A stretch of DNA of 64,000 nucleotides, taken from Sphingobium sp. AP50 (lineage in GTDB: Bacteria; Pseudomonadota; Alphaproteobacteria; Sphingomonadales; Sphingomonadaceae). Numbering within the stretch: position 1 is the first letter of the stretch; every line of letters starts with the position of its first letter. Where the stretch lies: assembly GCF_900109095.1 (NCBI RefSeq), contig NZ_FNYZ01000018.1:46936-110935 (forward strand). The letters run 5' to 3'. A program made the translations under genes and the position numbers. Of this stretch, positions 25,126 through 32,656 are shown piece by piece. The notes below the pieces were generated by a model. The model was not told where the DNA came from and ran no database searches. It saw only the letters and a list, made by a program, of their open reading frames with translations.

Positions 25126-26024
25126 AACAGCAACATATAGGCCATGCCGTCGCGCCGCATCTCGATGCTCTGGAAAGCCACGGTTTTTGCCTCGTCGAGA
25201 ACATAATCCCGACCGCGATGGTGGAAGGCCTCGCTTCTGACCTGGGCGACAGTTTTGCAGCAACGCCAGTGTCGCAAGGCCCCTTCTATGGGGCCGACAC
25301 CGTACGCTTTGGCGGTTTGCTCAATCGATCGCCTTTCGCTGCCCTTTTCATCCAACATCCCCTCATCCTCGAAATCGTCGGGAATATTCTTGGAGCATGG
25401 TGCGACACTATTCAACTCAACCTCACGCAGGCGATCGAAATTCGTCCAGGCGCCGAACAGCAGGTACCCCACCGCGATCAGGATATGTGGCCGGTCAGCC
25501 GCATGCTGCCCAGCGACCATGCGGCGGAATATCTGGTGAACGTGATGTGGCCATTCACGCCCTACCGGCCAGAAAATGGATCCACCATATTATGGCCCGG
25601 CAGCCATCGTCGGCAGGCCGAAGATCTCATCGATGCTGAGGAGGCGGTGTCATTGGAGATCATGCCAGGCTCTGCGCTCCTATTCCTCGGATCGACGCTG
25701 CATTGTGGCGGCGCGAACCGGACCATGGCGGCGCGGCGCGGGATGATCGTCAGCTATTCTCTGGGATGGCTCAAACCCTATGAAATCCAGACACTCGTAT
25801 ACCCGCCCGAAATAGCCAAAAGTCTTTCACCGGACCTGGCCCGCCTGATCGGCTATCAGGTTCACAGACCCAATCTTGGTAATGTTGAGGGGCGATGCCC
25901 CTCTGTGTTACTTGGGGACGAGCTTGCGGCTGGCGCAATCGATGCGCTCGCGCCAGAACAGATTGCCCTGATCGAGGCTTTTCACGCCCAGTTGCAAGCC
26001 ACAAACTCGCAAGTTTCACTATAG
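25122..26024 (+). CDS. phyH: Phytanoyl-CoA dioxygenase-family (PhyH) oxygenase coupled to luxI
   Basis: A 300-residue Fe(II)/2-oxoglutarate-dependent oxygenase. The metal-binding H-x-D lies in PHRDQDMWP and the distal His in STLHCGGANRT, with Arg a few residues on for 2-oxoglutarate; the double-stranded beta-helix strands between them fit PhyH. ATG 25122 overlaps the luxI stop by 4 bp, so synthase and oxygenase are made together. PhyH genes beside luxI are known to recur in sphingomonads. A role in oxidising the signal's acyl chain or precursor is plausible inference, not shown. Confidence 0.87.
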   Translation: MKQQHIGHAVAPHLDALESHGFCLVENIIPTAMVEGLASDLGDSFAATPVSQGPFYGADTVRFGGLLNRSPFAALFIQHPLILEIVGNILGAWCDTIQLNLTQAIEIRPGAEQQVPHRDQDMWPVSRMLPSDHAAEYLVNVMWPFTPYRPENGSTILWPGSHRRQAEDLIDAEEAVSLEIMPGSALLFLGSTLHCGGANRTMAARRGMIVSYSLGWLKPYEIQTLVYPPEIAKSLSPDLARLIGYQVHRPNLGNVEGRCPSVLLGDELAAGAIDALAPEQIALIEAFHAQLQATNSQVSL

Positions 26025-26428
26025 TAGCCATGACTGCTGTGCCCGGACTGAATTTCGCGTCAAGGGATTGCCTTCGCCGTCGAAGAGAGGGTCGATATCG
26101 TAGATTGTTCGATACGGCTGCACCCTCGCCGGGCCGGAGGATCACATAGCGGCCGCGTCATTCACGCTCTACTTCAGACCTGCTGTGGGCATCAAAGGCC
26201 AGCTGAACTGTCACCGCCATTTTCTGGACCTGTTAAGCCAGAGTCAGGGCTGAGGCCTGGGGTTGATTCTTGCAGATGGCAATGGCGTTACTGCCGCGAT
26301 GGCACGAACATAGCGCGCAAAATATTTAAGCCGACCAATATGGGCAATTATCCACAGGTTTAACCGTCATCCCAACTATAAGCGACGAAGGGCTTGCGAA
26401 CCGCGCCATGCCCTTCTAGCCGTTCAGA
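26025..26428. other. Intergenic region with a DnaA-box match
   Basis: About 400 bases without a believable gene on either strand. A perfect 9-base DnaA box, TTATCCACA, is at 26348-26356 within an AT-richer stretch, but it is single and unsupported by iterons, so an origin is not claimed. The promoter of the next gene is expected here. Confidence 0.5.
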
Positions 26429-28051
26429 ATGGAAATAATCACTCCGCAAGTGGCAATACTGGTCCACGAAAAAGATTTCGCAGCCGGTGAGGCCCTTGTT
26501 CACGCGATGAACGAAACCCATCGCGGGTTGACGCTGCAGCTGGCCGATTTTCGTGCTCCGCGAGATCCAGCTGCCGACTGTGATGTCCTGATCGTATTTC
26601 TCACAAAAAATCTACGCAGCGCAGAGGATTTCCCTGCTTTTCAACGGACCATTGCCAATATTTCGGGTGAGGGACGGACGATTATCGTCACACAAGACGC
26701 CGATATGTCAGGCATTTTCGTTGATGCCAAGTTCATAGCGTGGCCGCGCGATGCACGGATTGTTCCTGATCGGGTCATTCATGAGCTGGTGAATGACATT
26801 GTGAGGCTGGGTCCGCGCCGACCTCATCCCTACCCGTCTTTCCAGGTCGAACCCGCGATGCTCAAGAAGCTCGCCGAATTTCCCCTTTCCACACGAACGG
26901 CGACGAATCTCAGACAGCAGAATATCTTCTATGTCGGTGACCTTGTCCAACATACTGAAGCCGAAATCTTACGGATACCTAATTTCGGCAGAAAGTCCCT
27001 GAAGGAAGTCAAGGCTATGCTCGCTGATCTCAACCTGCGCCTCGGAATGGATTTGATCGACTGGCCGCCAGCTGATTTCGAAAGGTTCGAACTTCAATTC
27101 GAGACGGCACGAAAGGTCGCGCTGCTGGAACAGTCGCATGGCGGTGCCACTTTTGAGCCGACAGACGATCATTTCACGATGATCGTGGAAAAGGATCAGG
27201 ATGATCTGACAGCTGCTTTAAAGCCAATGACCCGGCAAATGCAGTCAGCCTTGCGCGAAAAGGCGCTGGCTTTTGCTGGCCTAGCGGCTCGATTGGACAA
27301 TCAGCCCGGATGGACCGGCATCGTGCGATCCGCCTCTACACTAGCCGACTTGCTCGACCGCCCTCCTGAGGATATTCCAGACATACTTGGGTTCCTCTAC
27401 CCTACTGCGCTGGAACTTGGCTCTTTTGTCGAGCTCGATGAGCAATTGTCTGCGGGCAGCGCTTCCTATGCAGCGCCCCTCGATCCAGAAATGCGCAGAC
27501 CGCTTAGGGATCTGGTTCGAAGTTTTGCGCCTTGGCTGCGCGCTTTTCCCAGCATTCGCGACGCAGATGACGAGGCGAGCAGGTTCCTGGTCAAAATAGC
27601 CGAACTCAAACCTGTAACGGATGTGGTCCAGTCGGCCCGCGCTCATGATCTTCTTGCCGAAAGGGATTTACATCTCTTTGAGCAATTAAAGGCGGCATCG
27701 GCGCGAGGAAGCTTCCAGGGAGAAAAGGCGGCGGGCCGGGCGAAGCGATCAGCGTCCAATCTTGTCATTGGCGTCGCAGCTTTTGCAGGCTCGATTTTCA
27801 CCGGCGCTGTAGCGTCTGATTATTCGACGACATCGCCGCTGATCCACAAGGTCGGACAGTTTCTTGTCCATACCGAAGTGGCAATCAGCGCATTGATCGC
27901 GGACCTCCCGGCAGATCTCCAGTTTGCGATCGCGGATTTCGTCAAGGAAATCGGCGACAACACGCAACTGCCCCCATCCGGGCGGCCCTTAGAACCTATA
28001 GGATCCCAAGGCATCTCTACCGACCGATCGCGCATCCGACGCAGAGACTAG
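26429..28051 (+). CDS. Rossmann/TIR-like + RNA polymerase alpha-CTD fusion protein
   Basis: A 540-residue protein with an unusual layout. Residues 1-125 alternate strands and helices (QVAILVHEKDF, CDVLIVFLTKNLRS, RTIIVTQDAD) like a TIR/SEFIR or flavodoxin fold. Residues about 143-210 closely match the alpha subunit C-terminal domain of alphaproteobacterial RNA polymerase: FPLSTRTATNLRQQNIFYV, GDLVQHTEAEILRIPNFGRK and a GMDLIDWPPA tail. The DNA-contact residues equivalent to E. coli Arg265, Asn294, Gly296, Lys298 and Ser299 are kept; Asn268 is Thr. A helical middle follows, then a hydrophobic stretch at about 448-470. It stands alone between luxI-phyH and the lasso cluster. Function unknown: perhaps a nucleotide- or stress-sensing regulator working at UP-element DNA. 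Confidence 0.75.
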   Translation: MEIITPQVAILVHEKDFAAGEALVHAMNETHRGLTLQLADFRAPRDPAADCDVLIVFLTKNLRSAEDFPAFQRTIANISGEGRTIIVTQDADMSGIFVDAKFIAWPRDARIVPDRVIHELVNDIVRLGPRRPHPYPSFQVEPAMLKKLAEFPLSTRTATNLRQQNIFYVGDLVQHTEAEILRIPNFGRKSLKEVKAMLADLNLRLGMDLIDWPPADFERFELQFETARKVALLEQSHGGATFEPTDDHFTMIVEKDQDDLTAALKPMTRQMQSALREKALAFAGLAARLDNQPGWTGIVRSASTLADLLDRPPEDIPDILGFLYPTALELGSFVELDEQLSAGSASYAAPLDPEMRRPLRDLVRSFAPWLRAFPSIRDADDEASRFLVKIAELKPVTDVVQSARAHDLLAERDLHLFEQLKAASARGSFQGEKAAGRAKRSASNLVIGVAAFAGSIFTGAVASDYSTTSPLIHKVGQFLVHTEVAISALIADLPADLQFAIADFVKEIGDNTQLPPSGRPLEPIGSQGISTDRSRIRRRD

Positions 28052-28414
28052 CTGTCGCCACATTTGAAAGACCGTTCGTCAAACCCGAACGGGCGCGGTT
28101 ATCGCTGAGACGTGGCCCTTGCTGTTGACACCATAGCCAGCCTGTGCAGACTGGATGAAGCGAGTTGGATTGCCGACGGCCACTCGTGATTTTTTTCGTC
28201 AGGCATCAAAGACGCTCGTCCATGACGGCCGAGCGGCCGTACCGGACGATAGTCCAGCGTCACAAGGCGATGGATGAACGGCGGCATTAGCATGATCGGA
28301 TAGCTCCGGTTCTCCGGATGATCCTTGTCGGCCGGTAGCGGTCGTTTTGCATGTTCCAGTTTTCAGTATCTCTGGACTTAGATCGAAATTTTCCGTCCGG
28401 AAGGCATCCGGAAT
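28052..28414. other. Intergenic region before fecI
   Basis: About 360 bases without a convincing gene. Minus-strand frames here are Arg/Pro/Ser-rich and lack ribosome sites. Just before the sigma-factor start, TCCGGA occurs twice (about 28392-28410), which may belong to the promoter. Nothing else stands out. Confidence 0.45.
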
Positions 28415-28951
28415 ATGAGTGATGGGGTCCAGGATACCACCTGCCCAAAGGCAGAGGTGTCGCACGCCTTGATTGAAGAGCTTTATCGGCATGAGTCGCC
28501 TCGGTTGACGCGGTTCTTCTCGCGCCGGCTCCGTCAGCGATCCGAGGCGCAGGACTTGACCCAGGACGCATTTGTCAGGCTTGCGCGGGCAAGGATCGAG
28601 GGCGATCCCCTCCCCTATCTGCTCAGGATCGCGCGAAATCTACTGATCAGTCGGCTCCGTCAGGATGCGCGGTGGACCCGCCTCCTCTCTGACTCACCCT
28701 ATGATGAGGATACTCAACTCGCATCGGCACCACAGCAGGCGCAGGAAATCGAGGCAGATGACGTGAGACGACAATATCAGCGGGTAATTGACAAATTACC
28801 TGAAAAAACGCGGCGCATCTACATCATGCATCGGCGGGATGGTCGAACCTATGGCGAGATAGCCAAGGAACTGGACGTTCACGTCAAGACTGTTGAATAT
28901 CACATCGCCTCGGCGCTTAAAGCACTCCTGCGTGGAGTTGACCAGATATGA
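28415..28951 (+). CDS. fecI: FecI-like ECF sigma factor of lasso-peptide uptake operon
   Basis: A 178-residue extracytoplasmic-function sigma factor. Region 2 (ESPRLTRFFSRRLRQRSEAQ, DLTQDAFVRLAR) and region 4 (LPEKTRRIYIMHRRDGRTYG, EIAKELDVHVKTVEYHIASA) are complete. The stop overlaps fecR by 4 bp (28948-28951). In FecI/FecR/receptor systems an outer-membrane signal releases the sigma factor to transcribe the receptor. Here the receptor is followed by a lasso isopeptidase, so the inducing ligand may be the cluster's own lasso peptide. Confidence 0.92.
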   Translation: MSDGVQDTTCPKAEVSHALIEELYRHESPRLTRFFSRRLRQRSEAQDLTQDAFVRLARARIEGDPLPYLLRIARNLLISRLRQDARWTRLLSDSPYDEDTQLASAPQQAQEIEADDVRRQYQRVIDKLPEKTRRIYIMHRRDGRTYGEIAKELDVHVKTVEYHIASALKALLRGVDQI

Positions 28952-29991
28952 ACGGATCAAGACCGCCAGAAGGGCAGGGCATGGGCAACCAGCTATACGA
29001 TGAAGCAGCCGAATGGTTCGCGCGGATGCGCGGTCCCCAAGCAGCGTCGCAACAGGCCGCATTCGATGCCTGGCTGGCAAGAGGTGCGCTCCATAGAGCC
29101 GCCTATAATCGCGTCGCGGAAATCTTTACCGACAGTGGCCGCCTGGACAATCCGTCCGCGACGCCGATCCGGCACCTTTGGGAGAGGTCCGGCAAGGCCG
29201 TGCTGGCTACCATTGCGCTTCTGGTCGGAGCCTTTACCACATTAGCTGTCCTTTACCTTCATTTGGACGCCAAGGCTCCCGACGGCGCTTTGCGGGACGA
29301 TCGGTTCGCCTCGAAAGTGTCGCCGGCACCGATCGCATCCATTTCAAGCGGCCCAGGCGAATATTATCGCACAACCTTGGCCGACGGATCGTCTGTGCTG
29401 CTAGACACTGACAGTCTCGTGACCATAGCCTATACCCCGCAGGAGCGACGGCTTCGCCTGATCCGCGGACGGGCGCGATTTGAGGTCGTCCATGAAGCGC
29501 GCCCGTTCAAGGTCGCTGCCGGCTCGGGTTTGGTTTCGGCACGCGGCACGATCTTTGATGTCCGTTTGACAGCAGCCGGTGCTGCCAAGGTGGATCTCAT
29601 CCAGGGTGCAGTCGATGTGTCGGCCAGCATGGCCCGCACAGCCCCCGTCCGACGATTGCGAGCAGGCCAATCGACGATCATCGCGCAAAATGCCGCCCTG
29701 ATGCAAATATCAACGACGCAGAGCGATACGAGCTGGCCTGATGATTTGAAGGAATTTCAAGACATCCGGGTAGACCAACTGATGCAGGAGGCCAACAGAT
29801 ATCATGCCGTGCCACTTGTGACAGGCGATCCGACCATTGCAAAGCTGCGTGTATCAGGCGTTTTCGAACTGAGGGATAGCAGAAAGCTTTGCAAGCGCCT
29901 CGCTCGCCTTTTCGACATCGCGTGCGACGTGGAGGCCAATCAGGTCTCGTTGCGGCGCAAAAATGTCGACCCGGAAAAATTTTCGGGCTGA
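28948..29991 (+). CDS. fecR: FecR-like anti-sigma/signal transducer
   Basis: A 347-residue FecR-family inner-membrane protein. The N-terminal FecR_N-like domain (EAAEWFARMRGP, FDAWLARGALHRAAYNRV) binds the sigma factor. One membrane span is at about 80-101 (VLATIALLVGAFTTLAVLYL). The periplasmic FecR domain follows (TTLADGSSVLLDTDS, RLIRGRARFEVVH, GTIFDVRL, VDLIQGAVDVS). Residues about 275-340 resemble an STN-like domain (LRVSGVFELRDSRKLCKRLA), presumably contacting the receptor. It is coupled to fecI by a 4-bp overlap; a 76-bp gap with a strong stem-loop separates it from the receptor. Confidence 0.92.
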   Translation: MNGSRPPEGQGMGNQLYDEAAEWFARMRGPQAASQQAAFDAWLARGALHRAAYNRVAEIFTDSGRLDNPSATPIRHLWERSGKAVLATIALLVGAFTTLAVLYLHLDAKAPDGALRDDRFASKVSPAPIASISSGPGEYYRTTLADGSSVLLDTDSLVTIAYTPQERRLRLIRGRARFEVVHEARPFKVAAGSGLVSARGTIFDVRLTAAGAAKVDLIQGAVDVSASMARTAPVRRLRAGQSTIIAQNAALMQISTTQSDTSWPDDLKEFQDIRVDQLMQEANRYHAVPLVTGDPTIAKLRVSGVFELRDSRKLCKRLARLFDIACDVEANQVSLRRKNVDPEKFSG

Positions 29992-30016
29992 TTTAGGGGA
30001 GAAGCAAAGTCGGGCG

Positions 30017-30068
30017 TGAAAGCCCCCGAACCCGCGCATCAACGTCGGCGGGCATAAGGGGGCTTTCA
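30017..30068 (+). promoter_or_regulatory. RNA stem-loop covering receptor ribosome site and start codon
   Basis: TGAAAGCCCCC (30017-30027) pairs perfectly with GGGGGCTTTCA (30058-30068). The second arm contains the Shine-Dalgarno-like AAGGGGG and the A of the receptor ATG at 30068. A second short stem (CCCGC 30031-30035 with GCGGG 30048-30052) lies inside the loop. In mRNA this would hide the start site, suggesting translational control or an RNA-processing signal between fecR and the receptor gene. Confidence 0.65.
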
Positions 30069-32656
30069 TGAGACTTCACCACGCGCTTGCTTCAACCATC
30101 CTAGCCGCGTCTACAATATATGTGTGTGTCACCCCTCTAGTCGCCCAAACGCGAACCGTTGTCGCGATCGACATTCCCTCGCAACCGCTGGACGGCGCCT
30201 TGCGCGCTGTTTCTCGTGCTGCCGGCGTCCAGATATTATTCAGTGCGGAGGATGTTGCCGGGATCGTTGCGCCCGCCATCCATGGCGAAATGGAGCCGGG
30301 CGAGGCCCTCAATCGACTGATCGGTGGACGCGGCCTCATTCTGGATTATGCAGACGGTGCCTATCTTGTGAAGCGACATGCGTCGCCCGCTCATTCAGGC
30401 GGCGCCAGGGATAATGGCGCACCTATCGTCGTAACTGGAAGCCGTATCGCAGGTGCCGCAGCAAGCTCTGGCGTCATCAGCGTGAGCGCACAGGAGATGC
30501 GCGATGCGGGCCAGTATCAACTGGGCGATGTAGCGCGTTCCATTCCGCAAAATTTCAATGGCGGCCAAAATCCTGGCGTTCTTTTCGGCAGTCCGAACGC
30601 CAATGATCTGAACGTCAATTCAGCGACCGCCGTGAATCTTCGGGGGCTTGGCGTGGATGCTACCCTCACGCTCCTCAACGGAAAGCGCCTTGCTTACGAC
30701 AGCGCAATCGAGGCGATCGATATCTCTGCCATTCCCGTGGCCGCAGTCGATCGCATGGAGGTGCTGACCGAAGGTGCTTCGGCCGTCTATGGATCCGATG
30801 CGGTCGCTGGCGTCGTGAACATTGTGCTGAAGAAGGATTTTGAGGGTTTGAATGCCGTCGCCCGTCTAGGTGCGGCGACAGACGGAGGCGACTTCGAAAA
30901 GCAATTTTCACTCACGGGCGGCCAGCGTTGGGATGAGGGCGGTTTTCTGATCGCTGGTGACTATGGCCGCAATAGCGCCGTTTACGCTGATGACCGAAGC
31001 GTAGCGAACAATATGAACGAGAGTTCCACTCTCTATCCGCAGCAAACCCATTATGGCATTGTAGCGACCGCATATCAGCGCCTGAGCGACACTCTCAGCT
31101 TCGACATCGATGCCTTCTACAACCGGCGAAATTCTTTCTTCACGACTGCGCTGACTAAGGCGGCCGACTATCGCACGTCCGGACAGGATGCTGACACGAG
31201 AATCAACAGCTTCGTGGTCTCGCCAAGGCTGAACTGGGACGTCAATCCCGATTGGGCGCTGACGCTACAGGGCACATATGGCCAGGACAAAACGCGTGTT
31301 GCGGTGACCAATTATCGCAGCGGATCCTATAGTTCGACTGGCTACAGCCGATACAAGAACGACGTCGTTGTCGCCGATATCAGCGCTGTAGGCAAGCTCT
31401 TCACTCTTCCAGGCGGCGAGGCGAAGCTTGCCACAGGCGGGGGCTATCGGCGCAACACTCTTGATTCCAATCAATCGACCGCCACGGCGACAGCGACAAT
31501 TCCGGGCACGCATACTGCTGCATCGCGCAGCTCCTTCTACCTCTACGCGGAAACAGACCTGCCCTTGGTCTCGCCAGGCAACGATATTGCAGGCATCCAT
31601 CAACTCTCCTTCACAGGCGCCGTCCGCTACGAGAAATATCGCGACATTGGCGACATCGCGACGCCCAAATTGGGGATTGTCTATGCGCCGATCGCGGGAC
31701 TGGTGCTGCGCGGCAGCTGGGGCAAATCCTTCAAGGCGCCAACCATGCGTCAGCTTTACCTGACCCAGCGCGCCTATCTGGATCTCGCGAGCTATTACAG
31801 CGCGACCGGCCTTTCCGACAATGCAAGCGTGCTGCAACTGAGCGGCGGCAATCCGGATCTTAAACCCGAACGAGCTACAAGCTGGTCGGTCGGCGCCATT
31901 ATCGCACCCCGGCAACTCCCTGACCTGCGCCTGGAACTGAGCTATTTCCAGACCGACTATAAAAACAGGGTGGTCACGCCGCTACAGGCGGTAGCCGGTG
32001 CCTTGACCAACCCAATCTATCAGTCGCTCATCACCGCTGATCCGACCGAAACGGAAATTGACGCAGCGATCGCACAAGCGGCCGAGGGCCTTCAGAATTA
32101 CACTGGCCTTGCCTATGATCCCACCACGGTCGCCTATATCATCGACAACCGGAACCAAAACGCCGCAAATCAGAAGATCAAAGGCATTGATGCCACAATT
32201 GCATACCGGCTCGTAACCGCCGGGGCAGGGAACTTCAACCTGACCGGCAATGTCGCCTATCTCAAGAGCAGCCAGCAACTTCTTCCGGGAGATGCTTCGG
32301 TTCAGTTGGCAGGAACCGTCTATCGCCCACCACACTGGCGCGGACGCGGCGGCGTGGTCTGGAACAGATCTGATGTCACGGCGGCTAGTTTCGTCAACTA
32401 TATCGGTGGCGTCGAAGATCACCGGTTTGCAATAGTTGAGACCGTGGAACCGATGACCACGGTCGATCTCACCCTGCGCTATGACGATAAGCGTGCCGGC
32501 GGTAAGGGTGCTTCGGTGTCGCTCAATGTGAGCAATTTGTTCAACGCTAAACCTGACAGGATTCGAAGCATCGCCGCCTATATCCCCGCCTATGACTCCA
32601 CCAATTATTCGGTCATCGGCCGCTATATTGGGATAGTGCTGGAGAAAGGGATATGA
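30068..32656 (+). CDS. TonB-dependent receptor with STN domain, putative lasso-peptide receptor
   Basis: An 862-residue outer-membrane receptor: signal peptide about 1-28; STN signalling domain about 32-103 (IDIPSQPLDGALRAVSRAAG, VQILFSAEDV); TonB box and plug from about 118 (IVVTGSRI, VNLRGLGVDATLTLLNGKR, VLTEGASAVYGSDAVAGVVN); then a 22-strand-type barrel to the C-terminus. The plug and barrel are of the sphingomonad substrate-importer type. The STN domain fits control by the upstream FecI/FecR pair. The stop overlaps the isopeptidase start by 4 bp, so uptake and linearisation of the lasso peptide are coupled, as proposed for astexin clusters. The ligand is inferred from context. Confidence 0.92.
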   Translation: MRLHHALASTILAASTIYVCVTPLVAQTRTVVAIDIPSQPLDGALRAVSRAAGVQILFSAEDVAGIVAPAIHGEMEPGEALNRLIGGRGLILDYADGAYLVKRHASPAHSGGARDNGAPIVVTGSRIAGAAASSGVISVSAQEMRDAGQYQLGDVARSIPQNFNGGQNPGVLFGSPNANDLNVNSATAVNLRGLGVDATLTLLNGKRLAYDSAIEAIDISAIPVAAVDRMEVLTEGASAVYGSDAVAGVVNIVLKKDFEGLNAVARLGAATDGGDFEKQFSLTGGQRWDEGGFLIAGDYGRNSAVYADDRSVANNMNESSTLYPQQTHYGIVATAYQRLSDTLSFDIDAFYNRRNSFFTTALTKAADYRTSGQDADTRINSFVVSPRLNWDVNPDWALTLQGTYGQDKTRVAVTNYRSGSYSSTGYSRYKNDVVVADISAVGKLFTLPGGEAKLATGGGYRRNTLDSNQSTATATATIPGTHTAASRSSFYLYAETDLPLVSPGNDIAGIHQLSFTGAVRYEKYRDIGDIATPKLGIVYAPIAGLVLRGSWGKSFKAPTMRQLYLTQRAYLDLASYYSATGLSDNASVLQLSGGNPDLKPERATSWSVGAIIAPRQLPDLRLELSYFQTDYKNRVVTPLQAVAGALTNPIYQSLITADPTETEIDAAIAQAAEGLQNYTGLAYDPTTVAYIIDNRNQNAANQKIKGIDATIAYRLVTAGAGNFNLTGNVAYLKSSQQLLPGDASVQLAGTVYRPPHWRGRGGVVWNRSDVTAASFVNYIGGVEDHRFAIVETVEPMTTVDLTLRYDDKRAGGKGASVSLNVSNLFNAKPDRIRSIAAYIPAYDSTNYSVIGRYIGIVLEKGI

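Noticed and set aside
26348..26356. Perfect DnaA box TTATCCACA, possible replication origin
   Set aside because: Single site, no iterons, no rep gene nearby, and the strong AT-rich stretch of an origin is missing.
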